Positions 1 through 6,652 of a stretch of 6,673 nucleotides of DNA are shown one piece after another (positions within the stretch are counted from its first letter, which is position 1; every line of letters begins with the position of its first letter). The position numbers were made by a program, and so were the translations under genes. The notes under the pieces are model-generated. The model searched no databases. It saw nothing but the letters and a program-made list of their open reading frames with translations, and had not been told where the DNA came from. Origin of the DNA: Bryobacterales bacterium (GTDB taxonomy: Bacteria; Acidobacteriota; Terriglobia; Bryobacterales; Bryobacteraceae). Location: NCBI GenBank assembly GCA_003487005.1, contig DNFG01000189.1, forward strand, positions 1 to 6,673. The letters are read 5' to 3'.

Positions 1-519
1 ATGCTCTTCGTAGTACTTCTCGACTTCCGCCCGAGGCACATTGATTTTGCTCGATACCTCCTGGCCGATCACGCGCTGGCTCAAGAGGCCGTTGCGGGTC
101 TCGGAGCGGAAGTCCTCGTAGCTCATGCCGGTCTGCTCGCGGATCCAGGCCTGGAATTTGTCCGGATCGGCGATCTTGCTGGCCGACTGCGCCTGTCCGA
201 GGTACTTCGAGACATCCTGATCCACGTTGATGTTCAGGTCCTTGCCCCGCTGGATGAGCAGGAGCGAATCGATCCGGTCGCGCAGGATATCCGGCTCGCG
301 AGCGGCCATCTCCTTCTGCAACTGCTCCGGCGTTGCGCCGCGGCTGCGCAGTTCCGCTTCAAGCTGGGCGCGCGAACGCTCCAACTCAGTGCGTGTAATG
401 ATGTCCCCGTTGACTTTGGCGACAATCTGCTCAATCAACACCGGGTCCGCCGCCCACGCCGAAGGCGCGGCCAGCCAGACCAGAGACAGAGCGAAGGCAC
501 AAATCCTCATACTGACCAT
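1..519 (-). CDS. SurA-like periplasmic peptidyl-prolyl isomerase/chaperone, N-terminal part (runs off left edge)
   Basis: I translated the minus strand from ATG at 519 to the window edge and found 173 uninterrupted codons with no stop. Residues 1-23 form a signal peptide: an Arg near the start, the hydrophobic run CAFALSLVWLAAPSAWA, and likely cleavage after AWA before Ala-Asp-Pro. The mature protein opens with IVAKVNGDIITRTELE, the typical start of the SurA N-terminal chaperone domain, followed by charged helices to about residue 170 (RAEVEKYYEE). In the family, this domain binds unfolded outer-membrane proteins in the periplasm; the parvulin isomerase domain usually follows and would lie outside the window. 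The start is 6 bases after the mfd stop, so the two are probably co-transcribed. A second in-frame ATG at 510 would give a 3-residue shorter signal peptide, and neither start has a clear ribosome site. SurA, PrsA or a general foldase cannot be told apart without the C-terminus, so no symbol is given. Confidence 0.85.
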   Translation of the reverse strand, partial: MVSMRICAFALSLVWLAAPSAWAADPVLIEQIVAKVNGDIITRTELERSRAQLEAELRSRGATPEQLQKEMAAREPDILRDRIDSLLLIQRGKDLNINVDQDVSKYLGQAQSASKIADPDKFQAWIREQTGMSYEDFRSETRNGLLSQRVIGQEVSSKINVPRAEVEKYYEEH

Positions 520-525
520 TATCAC

Positions 526-3500
526 TCACGCAGCCAGCGCGTTGAGCCGTGCTGCCACTTCGCGGATCACCTCCGCCGCCTCGCCGGCGCCCAGCGGCAG
601 GCGCAGAATCCCCGCCGGAGTGAACTGCGCGCCCGGGGTCTCGCCGACCAGACGCATCAATTTCCCCGGATCGATCGGCGCACCGGGATGGAACTTGAGA
701 TTGATGCCGCCACCGCGCCGGTCCACCGTTTCCACGCCCAACCGCTGCGCGAGGGTCTTCAACTGCGAGAACGCGACCAGTTGCCGGACACTCTCCGGGG
801 GCGCGCCGTAACGGTCTTCCAGTTCGCTCAGCAACTGCCCGCCCTTTTCCGGTTCGCCGCAATCGGCGATCCGTTTGTAAGCCCGCAAACGTTGCTGCTC
901 GTCGGCGATATACTCCCGCGGAATCCTGAACTCGAGCCCGAGGTTCAGCGTCGAATGGACTTCCGGACCGATCGTTTCGCCCCGCAATTCGCGGGCGGTC
1001 TCGTCGAGCATCTTCAAATAGGTTTCGTAACCCACGCTCGCCATGTGCCCGTGCTGCTCGCCGCCCAACAGATTGCCGGCGCCGCGCAACTCCAGATCCA
1101 GCGCCGCGATCTTGAATCCCGCCCCCAGATCTGAAAACTCCTTCAATGCCGCCAGCCGCTTCCGCGCGATTTCGGTCAACTCTCCGCCGGGCGGCACGAG
1201 CAGGTACGCGTACGCCCGCCGGTTCGACCGCCCCACGCGCCCGCGCAACTGATACAGCTCCGAAAGCCCGTAATTTTGCGCATTTTCGATGATCATCGTG
1301 TTTGCGCGCGGAATATCCAGCCCGTTTTCGACGATCGTCGTGCACACAAACACGTCCGCCTCGTGCCGCATGAACCCCAGCAGCACCTTTTCGAGCGCAT
1401 CCTCGCCCATCTGCCCGTGTCCGACCGTCACCCGCGCGCCCGGCACCAGCGACTGCAGTTCCGCCGCCCGGCTCCAGATGCTTTCGACGCGATTATGGAC
1501 GAAATAGACCTGCCCATTCCGCGATAACTCCTGCTCGATGGCCGTCTTGATCAGCTCTGGCTCGTAGCGCGCCACCACCGTCTGCACTGCCAGCCGGTCC
1601 TTGGGCGGCGTCTCGATCACGCTCATGTCGCGCAGTCCGAGCAGCGACATGTGCAGCGTTCGCGGGATCGGCGTCGCGCTCATCGTCATCACGTCGATGC
1701 TGCCGCGCATCTGTTTCAGGCGTTCCTTGTGACGCACGCCGAACCGCTGCTCTTCGTCGATGATCAGCAGCCCGAGATCCGGGAATTCGACGTCTTTGGA
1801 CAACAGCCGGTGGGTGCCCACGACGATGTCCACCTTGCCGTCCGCCAGGTCCGCCAGCGTGGCCTTGATCTCCTTGGCCGTCCGGAACCGGCTCAACAGC
1901 TCGACCCGCACCGGGAAGGTCTGGAACCGCCGGCGGAAGGTCTCGTAATGCTGAAACGCCAGCACCGTCGTGGGCGCCAGCACGGCCACCTGCTTGCCGT
2001 CGCCCAGCGCCTTGAACGCCGCGCGCATCGCCACTTCGGTCTTGCCAAAGCCGACATCGCCGCACAACAGCCGGTCCATCGGATGCGCGCTCTCCATGTC
2101 GCGCTTGATCTCCGCCACTGCCTGCACCTGGTCGCGCGTCGGGGTGTACTCGAATGAATCCTCGAACTCGCTCTGCCAGTTGGAATCGGACGAGAACGCG
2201 AAGCCGTCCTCGGTCTTGCGCTTCGCGTAGAGCTTCAGCAGTTCGTCCGCCATGTCGCGCATCTTCGCCTTCACGCGTGACTTGGTCTTCTGCCAGGTCT
2301 GGCCGCCGAGCTTGTCCATGGCGGGCGGCGCCTCGCGCGCGCCGCGGTACTTCTGGATCAGATCCAGCCGCGTCAGCGGCACATACAGCCGCGATTCGCC
2401 CGCGTACTCCACCACCATGAACTCCTCGGTGGTGGACTCGAGCTTCATCTGCCGCAGCCCCGTGTACTTCCCGATTCCGTGCTGCGCGTGGACCACGTAA
2501 TCGCCCGGAGACAGGTCCAGCGACTCCGGTGTGAATGTCGCCACATGCGACCGCCGCCGCGCGGGCGGCGCCGCCAGTTCCGCGGTCTCGAACAGATCCT
2601 CGAATCCGATCAGCGCCAGCCGCGCTTCCGGCAGAACCGTTCCCCGGCGCAGGTAGCCGCTTTCGATCCAGACCGACGCCTCTGCGAACCGCGGCCGGTG
2701 CGCCAGTTCGTACTCGCCGAAGATATCGCTCAGGCGGTCCGCGTCGCCGGGCGTCGCGGCGCAGAACACGACCTGGAAGCCCTGTTCGACGAACGTCCGC
2801 GCGTCCGCCACCGCCGCGGGCATCGAGTTCTTGAAGGGCACTGGAGGCCGCGACACGATCTCGACCGGCGCGGCGTCGGAATGAATCTCTCCCGCCAGCG
2901 CCAGTTCGCGCAGTTCGATTTCCTGACGCTCGGTCCGGGCCGCGTGCAGTTCGCCCCAGCGGAAGAACAGTTGCTCGGGGGGCAGGGGCGCTTCCGTGGT
3001 GGCCGTCAGCCGTTGCCAGAGTTTGTCTGCCGCGGGCGCGAGCGATTCGGGTTCGTCCCACACCACCACCGGCCGTTCCAGCAGCGATTCGAGCGAGTAC
3101 AGCCGCGGGCGCGCTTTCGGCGCGTGGAACTCCCATCCGGGAAACGACGATCCGTCCGGCGACAACTGTTCGAGGAACTCCGGCGTTCGCGGCGTCTCTT
3201 CGAGCGGCAGCAGCGTGCAGGCGTCGATCCGTCCGGTCGAACGCTGGGTCGCCGGATCGAATTCCCGCAGGCTTTCCACCGTGTCGCCGAAGAATTCCAC
3301 GCGCACCGGCCGTTCCGCTTCCGCCGGATACACATCAAAAATGCCGCCGCGGATCGAGAATTCGCCCTCCATTTCCACGGGCTCGCTGGGCGAATACCCG
3401 ATGGAGCGCAAATGCGCCGCCAGGTCGTCCATCGGCAGTTCGTCATTGACACGCAAATGCAAGGCCAGTTGCCGGTACGCCGCCGCCGTTTCCACCCGCA

Positions 3501-3912
3501 GAAGCGCCGAAGCCACGGGCGTCACCACGATGGAGCAATCCCGGTCCGCGATCCGGTACAGCGCCACCGCCCGCTGCTCCTTGATCTCGTTGTGCGGTGA
3601 CAGTCCCTGACCCGGCAGGACATCGAGCGCGGGAATCAGCAGAGGACGCGGCCCTTCGGCGCCCAGCAGTCCGTGAAAGGCGTCCAGCAGTTCGACGAGC
3701 GTTTCGGCCGACTTCGGCGAATCGGTCACCACGAGCACCGGCCGCGCCGTCTCGCGCGCCAGCAGCGAAAGATACAGCGCCTTCGCGGGTCCGTTCAGCC
3801 CCGCCAGCATGACGCGCGCCGCGCCCGGCGCCGTCAGCCGTTCGCGCAACTCGCGGAACGCAGCGCTCCCGGACAGCGGCAGCAGCAGATCTTTCAGAGA
3901 AGCCGCGCTCAC
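526..3912 (-). CDS. mfd: Transcription-repair coupling factor Mfd
   Basis: This is an 1128-residue protein, close to the 1148 of E. coli Mfd. It is a DNA translocase that recognises stalled RNA polymerase, pushes it off and recruits UvrA for nucleotide excision repair. Visible parts in order are: a UvrB-like N-terminal module (about 1-330, with SPHNEIKEQR at 105-114 and EFSIRGGIFDVYP at 184-196); a CarD-like RNA polymerase interaction domain beginning LSPGDYVVHAQHGIGKYTG (467-485); helicase lobe 1 with Walker A GDVGFGKT (618-625), DEEQ (719-722) and SAT (745-747); helicase lobe 2 with TTIVENGLDIP (858-868) and QLRGRVGR (888-895); an RGAGNLLGGEQHGH segment (943-956) typical of the translocation motif; and a C-terminal TRCF domain (about 985-1090). 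The start is GTG, in a GTGA overlap with the upstream stop, without an obvious Shine-Dalgarno sequence, which suggests translational coupling. All key motifs are intact, so it should be functional. Confidence 0.98.
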   Translation of the reverse strand: MSAASLKDLLLPLSGSAAFRELRERLTAPGAARVMLAGLNGPAKALYLSLLARETARPVLVVTDSPKSAETLVELLDAFHGLLGAEGPRPLLIPALDVLPGQGLSPHNEIKEQRAVALYRIADRDCSIVVTPVASALLRVETAAAYRQLALHLRVNDELPMDDLAAHLRSIGYSPSEPVEMEGEFSIRGGIFDVYPAEAERPVRVEFFGDTVESLREFDPATQRSTGRIDACTLLPLEETPRTPEFLEQLSPDGSSFPGWEFHAPKARPRLYSLESLLERPVVVWDEPESLAPAADKLWQRLTATTEAPLPPEQLFFRWGELHAARTERQEIELRELALAGEIHSDAAPVEIVSRPPVPFKNSMPAAVADARTFVEQGFQVVFCAATPGDADRLSDIFGEYELAHRPRFAEASVWIESGYLRRGTVLPEARLALIGFEDLFETAELAAPPARRRSHVATFTPESLDLSPGDYVVHAQHGIGKYTGLRQMKLESTTEEFMVVEYAGESRLYVPLTRLDLIQKYRGAREAPPAMDKLGGQTWQKTKSRVKAKMRDMADELLKLYAKRKTEDGFAFSSDSNWQSEFEDSFEYTPTRDQVQAVAEIKRDMESAHPMDRLLCGDVGFGKTEVAMRAAFKALGDGKQVAVLAPTTVLAFQHYETFRRRFQTFPVRVELLSRFRTAKEIKATLADLADGKVDIVVGTHRLLSKDVEFPDLGLLIIDEEQRFGVRHKERLKQMRGSIDVMTMSATPIPRTLHMSLLGLRDMSVIETPPKDRLAVQTVVARYEPELIKTAIEQELSRNGQVYFVHNRVESIWSRAAELQSLVPGARVTVGHGQMGEDALEKVLLGFMRHEADVFVCTTIVENGLDIPRANTMIIENAQNYGLSELYQLRGRVGRSNRRAYAYLLVPPGGELTEIARKRLAALKEFSDLGAGFKIAALDLELRGAGNLLGGEQHGHMASVGYETYLKMLDETARELRGETIGPEVHSTLNLGLEFRIPREYIADEQQRLRAYKRIADCGEPEKGGQLLSELEDRYGAPPESVRQLVAFSQLKTLAQRLGVETVDRRGGGINLKFHPGAPIDPGKLMRLVGETPGAQFTPAGILRLPLGAGEAAEVIREVAARLNALAA

Positions 3913-4397
3913 GAGTTTGCCGCGCCACGCCGCCGCGCCAGCATCTCTTCCACCGTTGCCGTGGTGGAGTAGCCCGGTTCGAGCGGCAACAGCCGCACCT
4001 CGCCGCCCGCGGCCTCCACCTCTTCGCGGCCCGCCACGAAGTGGGACCAGTCGGCGCCTTTCACCAGTACATCTGGCAGCACCGCCGCGATCATCTCGCG
4101 CGGCGTGTCCTCATCGAACAGCACCACCGCGTCCACGGCCTCGAGTTGGAGCGCGACCGCCGCGCGCTGCCGCTCATCGAGCAGAGGCCGGAGCGGTCCC
4201 TTGATCCGGGACACGCTCGCGTCGGAATTCAACGCCAGCACCAGCACGTCGCCGAGCGCCCGCGCCGCCTCCAGCAACCGGATGTGCCCCGGATGGAGAA
4301 TGTCATAGCAGCCGTTCGTGAAAACGACCTTCCGGCCTTCGCGCCGCCACCCGGCGCGGGCCTCCACGAGTTCGGATCGAGTGTAAAAACGAGGCAT
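3909..4397 (-). CDS. rfaE2: D-glycero-beta-D-manno-heptose 1-phosphate adenylyltransferase (stand-alone HldE C-terminal type)
   Basis: This is a 162-residue nucleotidyltransferase of the cytidylyltransferase-like superfamily. In the family it transfers AMP from ATP to heptose 1-phosphate, making ADP-heptose for the lipopolysaccharide inner core in the cytoplasm. Diagnostic motifs are FTNGCYDILHPGH (26-38, containing the HxGH nucleotide-binding signature), LNSDASVSRIKGPLRP (56-71), DEDTP (95-99), LPDVLVKGADW (107-117), AGGEV (130-134) and YSTT (143-146), all in the order seen in the HldE C-terminal domain. The kinase half of HldE is absent, so a separate HldA/RfaE1-type kinase is expected elsewhere. 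ATG at 4397 places the usual short leading helix before the FTNG motif. An in-frame GTG at 4439, overlapping the upstream TAG, would add 14 residues. The gene ends in the 4-base overlap with mfd. Related glycerol-3-phosphate or FAD-synthase-like cytidylyltransferases share HxGH, but the VKGADW and STT motifs favour the heptose enzyme. Confidence 0.9.
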   Translation of the reverse strand: MPRFYTRSELVEARAGWRREGRKVVFTNGCYDILHPGHIRLLEAARALGDVLVLALNSDASVSRIKGPLRPLLDERQRAAVALQLEAVDAVVLFDEDTPREMIAAVLPDVLVKGADWSHFVAGREEVEAAGGEVRLLPLEPGYSTTATVEEMLARRRGAANS

Positions 4398-4438
4398 GGA
4401 CAACTGGGGCAGGCCCAATTCTTCAGTGTACGCCACCA

Positions 4439-5029
4439 CTACCTGACAAACCGCCCGTGCAGCGCCCGCCGGTGCCGGTCCGTCCGGTTCACCGTCCCGC
4501 TCCGCCACAACTTTGAGGCCAACACCGCCACACTCCCCGCCGGCCCCGTCAAAGGCAACTCCGGTGGGTTCTCTTCCTTTGGCGCTCGACCCCATTTGTG
4601 CGACCCCGGCGCCACTCGCAGCACCCCGCACTCTTCCGTGAAATCGTCCAGCATCCAGACCACGTGGCACGACTCGCCATCCGCCCACAGGTCCTCACCC
4701 GTGCGCCACGGCCCTGGCGCCGGCGCGAACGGATTCGTCGAACGCGCTTCGAGATCCGCCAGCGCGAACCCCGGTCCCAGCGCCGCCTCCACCAACCGCA
4801 GCACCTCCGGATGTTGCGCCACCCGCGCCAGTTCTTCCCCGTTGTCCAACAAGACCGTCATCCGCCGCGCGTGCGGCTCCGCCCTAAATTCGTGACCCGC
4901 GTTCTCGCCCGCCTGCTCGAACAGCGCCTCCACCCGCGTCCGCAGCGCCCTCAGCCAGTCCGCGTCCAACACGTCAGGCAGCACCACAAATCCAATCTCT
5001 TCAAATTGCTGCCTCTGTTCGCTCGTCAT
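4439..5029 (-). CDS. PhyH (phytanoyl-CoA dioxygenase) family protein, iron ligands apparently lost
   Basis: This is a 196-residue cytoplasmic protein without a signal peptide. It follows the phytanoyl-CoA dioxygenase family throughout: an N-terminal FEEIGFVVLPDVLDADWLRAL (9-29) helix-strand opening, HVVWMLDDFTEECGVLRVAPGSHKWG (122-147) as the jelly-roll core, and GPAGSVAVLASKLW (162-175) followed by NRTDRHRRAL (181-190). Active members are Fe(II)/2-oxoglutarate hydroxylases using an HxD...H triad. Here the HxD position appears to be Arg109-Thr-Gly111 and the distal His of the usual LWH is Arg176. Arg188 in RRAL could still be the 2-oxoglutarate-binding arginine. The protein also stops right after RFVR, whereas remembered relatives continue for some tens of residues. 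It may therefore be a non-catalytic paralogue or a decaying gene, although the frame is intact and composition matches its neighbours. The start is ATG at 5029. No substrate can be named. It is first in the probable operon with rfaE2 and mfd. Confidence 0.85.
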   Translation of the reverse strand: MTSEQRQQFEEIGFVVLPDVLDADWLRALRTRVEALFEQAGENAGHEFRAEPHARRMTVLLDNGEELARVAQHPEVLRLVEAALGPGFALADLEARSTNPFAPAPGPWRTGEDLWADGESCHVVWMLDDFTEECGVLRVAPGSHKWGRAPKEENPPELPLTGPAGSVAVLASKLWRSGTVNRTDRHRRALHGRFVR

Positions 5030-5035
5030 GGCGGT

Positions 5036-5041
5036 ATTTTA
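5036..5041 (-). promoter_or_regulatory. Candidate -10 element for a leaderless PhyH-operon transcript
   Basis: On the minus strand the hexamer TAAAAT ends 6 bases before the ATG at 5029 (TAAAAT-ACCGCC-ATG). It matches TATAAT at 5 of 6 positions. That spacing would put transcription initiation at or next to the start codon, giving a leaderless message, in line with the missing Shine-Dalgarno sequence. No convincing -35 box is seen 16-18 bases upstream, where the sequence is GC-rich. In AT-poor DNA the hexamer stands out, but a chance match remains possible. Confidence 0.3.
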
Positions 5042-5086
5042 CTCTGTGGCGTCGGGCGGTCGGTGGCATTTGACCCCAGGCACGCA

Positions 5087-5099
5087 ATTCTTCAAGAAT
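5087..5099. repeat. Perfect interrupted palindrome, possible REP-like element arm or operator
   Basis: ATTCTT and AAGAAT pair exactly around one central base. Directly to the left lies CCAGGCACGCA, and GGCACGCAATTC-type sequence resembles, from memory, dispersed palindromic repeats of the kind mobilised by REP-associated (Y1) transposases. The matching right arm is not present here, because the sequence continues with CCTACGG. It could equally be a dimeric repressor site roughly 60 bases upstream of the PhyH start. Confidence 0.4.
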
Positions 5100-5110
5100 C
5101 CTACGGCCAG

Positions 5111-5121
5111 TAGTCGGACTA
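5111..5121. repeat. Short interrupted palindrome
   Basis: TAGTC and GACTA pair exactly around a single G. It lies 11 bases to the right of the palindrome ending at 5099 and has the same one-base-centre design. Two such sites close together upstream of a gene could be operators or parts of one repeat element, but each is short enough to arise by chance. Confidence 0.3.
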
Positions 5122-5164
5122 GGAGGTCGCTACGTCTTCCTGCATTCGCCCTCAGCGGAACAGT

Positions 5165-5191
5165 GATACTTGCCATATCGACAGTAGTATC
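5165..5191. repeat. Inverted repeat with 15-base loop (GATACT/AGTATC)
   Basis: GATACT at 5165-5170 pairs with AGTATC at 5186-5191. The right arm lies within the second copy of a 7-base direct repeat (TATCGAC at 5176-5182 and 5188-5194, period 12). It lies about 45-70 bases past the stop of the upstream gene and lacks a T-run, so a terminator role is not supported. Its function is unknown. Confidence 0.3.
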
Positions 5192-5233
5192 GACTTGCAG
5201 TTGCCGTGCCGCCCCGACTCTATACTGCGTGTT

Positions 5234-6652
5234 TCACGGTTTGCTCTGTCCTGCTGAACGGTGTTGTCTGAGATGTTCGATGTACTGCGCGGCGATACTA
5301 CTCGGCGTGATGCCATCGAACAGGATGCGATAGATTTTCGAAAGGCCATCTATGAAGTGGCCGTTGGGAAGCTGGATGCGCGCTATGCGGCCTCCAAAGG
5401 TTGCCAGGCGCTGTGGCTCGGGTCGCGCGTTGTTTCGGCGACCTGTTTTGGCCGTACTCCACGCTAGCTCCGCACCCAGATCCCCGACCAGTTGCCCAAA
5501 GACATACCAATCGAAAAACAGAAAAACCGAGTGCGTCAATCTGCCGATGAGCAGATCACGAATGGTCTCCGGACGAAGTTGACGAAGAAATAGGGGTATG
5601 GCCTCGGGGCAGTAGAGGTTCTCCTCGACCGGGACGGCCACGAACGGTTCGGCGTCTCCCAAACTTTGACGGAGCCACTGCACCGACGACGGGCAGGCGA
5701 GTGACAACGCTTCCTGAAAGTGCTTGAATTTTTCATCAATTGGCACGGCTGGGTTGCAGTCAACGTAGACCCATAAGCAGCGGTCGATGCACGAAAGCGA
5801 TCTGGCTTCTGGAGGGCTGTCGATGATCGCCTGCAATTTGCTGTCATAGCTTTCATCGGGAACGCAGGATTCAGAAATGATCACCTCAGCCTGGCGGTGC
5901 GGGTGAAAACCGCGATCGTGATCCAGGATGTCCGCTATCTGTTCGTGGCGCTGCCGTTGGCGCACCACGCGGTCAAGCTGTTTCATCGCTTTTGGTCCGT
6001 AATCCTCTGCAAAATCGAGAATGCGCGAGACAACCTCCCCGGGAGCACCCTTCGTGTACATCAAGTCATGAATTTTCTCGTTGATGACACCTTCCTTGAC
6101 CTCGATAAAACCATTCAGAGGTCCCGAATAGCTCCTGCACACAATGTCCCCAACGTCCACGCAGGTGGTCGCGTCCGACCAGATCACTATCGTCTCTGGA
6201 TCAGCGTTCACGTTCTCAAGGAACTTGAGCATTGGGCCTGGGTTCGCCTGAGATAGACGCACTCGGTCCTTTCGATGACAGACCGTGCGTATGACGTTCG
6301 ACTGCTGGCCTATGACTAGCCACACCAGTGCGTCATTGATGCGGCGCCACAACTGCGTTGACCGGTCGAGGAACCACACGAGGCCCTTCGGCAGTTCCTT
6401 TCGATTATTCGGCGTTAGGAGCGCCTCGATCTGCAGGATCTCCTCCAGGGATCGCATATGGATCTGCTTCAAAGTGGAATGAACGAGGTGTCGAAACTCG
6501 ACACAGTTCTGTCGAATCAGTTCTAAGGATTGGAAACGAGGATCATCGCCTGCTGGCCGCTGCAGCGCGCGGATAACCTTGGGCAATTCGTCCTGAATGG
6601 GAATTGCGCGCTGTGTGTGGTGGTTCGCCATTCGATCTGCTGGCATACTCAC
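5234..6652 (-). CDS. Uncharacterised protein with candidate PD-(D/E)XK nuclease-like core
   Basis: This is a 472-codon protein that I do not recognise as a named family. It has no signal peptide and is probably cytoplasmic. The N-terminal half is helical and charged (40-115). Residues 155-186 read as a strand (IVIWSD), then VDVGDIV with Asp169, a 14-residue gap, and FIEVKEG with Glu184 and Lys186. This D...ExK order is the hallmark of restriction-endonuclease-like folds. A helix rich in Gln and Arg follows (YGPKAMKQLDRVVRQRQR, 218-235). A hydrophobic aromatic stretch, VFLFFDWYVFGQLVG (376-390), is probably buried core rather than membrane. The start is uncertain: GTG at 6652, or ATG at 6646 or 6631. 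No in-frame stop lies between 6652 and the window edge, so it could begin outside. GC content is clearly lower than in the mfd block, which suggests acquisition by transfer. A defence or mobile-element role is only inferred from that and the nuclease motif. Confidence 0.75.
   Translation of the reverse strand: MSMPADRMANHHTQRAIPIQDELPKVIRALQRPAGDDPRFQSLELIRQNCVEFRHLVHSTLKQIHMRSLEEILQIEALLTPNNRKELPKGLVWFLDRSTQLWRRINDALVWLVIGQQSNVIRTVCHRKDRVRLSQANPGPMLKFLENVNADPETIVIWSDATTCVDVGDIVCRSYSGPLNGFIEVKEGVINEKIHDLMYTKGAPGEVVSRILDFAEDYGPKAMKQLDRVVRQRQRHEQIADILDHDRGFHPHRQAEVIISESCVPDESYDSKLQAIIDSPPEARSLSCIDRCLWVYVDCNPAVPIDEKFKHFQEALSLACPSSVQWLRQSLGDAEPFVAVPVEENLYCPEAIPLFLRQLRPETIRDLLIGRLTHSVFLFFDWYVFGQLVGDLGAELAWSTAKTGRRNNARPEPQRLATFGGRIARIQLPNGHFIDGLSKIYRILFDGITPSSIAAQYIEHLRQHRSAGQSKP

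Larger units (their letters stand above)
5030..5233. other. Intergenic spacer with small palindromes; no supported gene
   Basis: These 204 bases separate the PhyH start from the stop of the nuclease-like gene. They hold two short interrupted palindromes (5087-5099 and 5111-5121), a looser inverted repeat (5165-5170 with 5186-5191), and a direct repeat of TATCGAC at 5176-5182 and 5188-5194. I see no stem followed by a T-run, so no intrinsic terminator is called for the upstream gene. The minus strand stays open in the frame of the upstream gene from its stop to a TAA at 5041-5039, including an ATG at 5176 (45 codons). That reading does not resemble a known protein and is not called as a gene. 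Confidence 0.6.

Noticed and set aside
1..1134. Long open frame on the plus strand (377 codons) across the SurA-like and mfd 3' regions
   Set aside because: It lies antisense to two well-supported genes, gives Arg/Gln/His-rich low-complexity translation with no family motif, and is the usual artefact of high-GC coding DNA.
1493..3136. 547-codon minus-strand frame inside mfd
   Set aside because: It is in a shifted frame of mfd, dominated by Arg, Gly and Ala, and has no domain. The mfd frame carries every expected motif across the same bases.
2479..3600. 373-codon plus-strand frame antisense to mfd
   Set aside because: The Arg-rich composition and lack of recognisable motifs mark it as a mirror of mfd codons.
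4398..4688. 97-residue N-terminal extension of the rfaE2 frame back to 4688
   Set aside because: It overlaps the well-supported PhyH gene in another frame, is Gly/Arg-rich, and is not part of the adenylyltransferase family. The enzyme starts properly near 4397.
4041..4895. 284-codon plus-strand frame antisense to rfaE2 and PhyH
   Set aside because: There is no family resemblance, and it spans two genes on the opposite strand that have clear motifs.
5165..5233. Intrinsic terminator for the nuclease-like gene
   Set aside because: The inverted repeat GATACT/AGTATC has a 15-base loop, is short, and is not followed by a T-run on the minus strand.
5152..5349. 65-codon minus-strand frame overlapping the end of the nuclease-like gene
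   Set aside because: Most of it lies in an alternative frame of the larger gene, and the translation (Ser/Arg-rich) shows no motif.
5897..6256. 119-codon plus-strand frame antisense to the nuclease-like gene
   Set aside because: There is no recognisable domain or ribosome site. The minus-strand frame is four times longer and holds a coherent strand-and-helix pattern.
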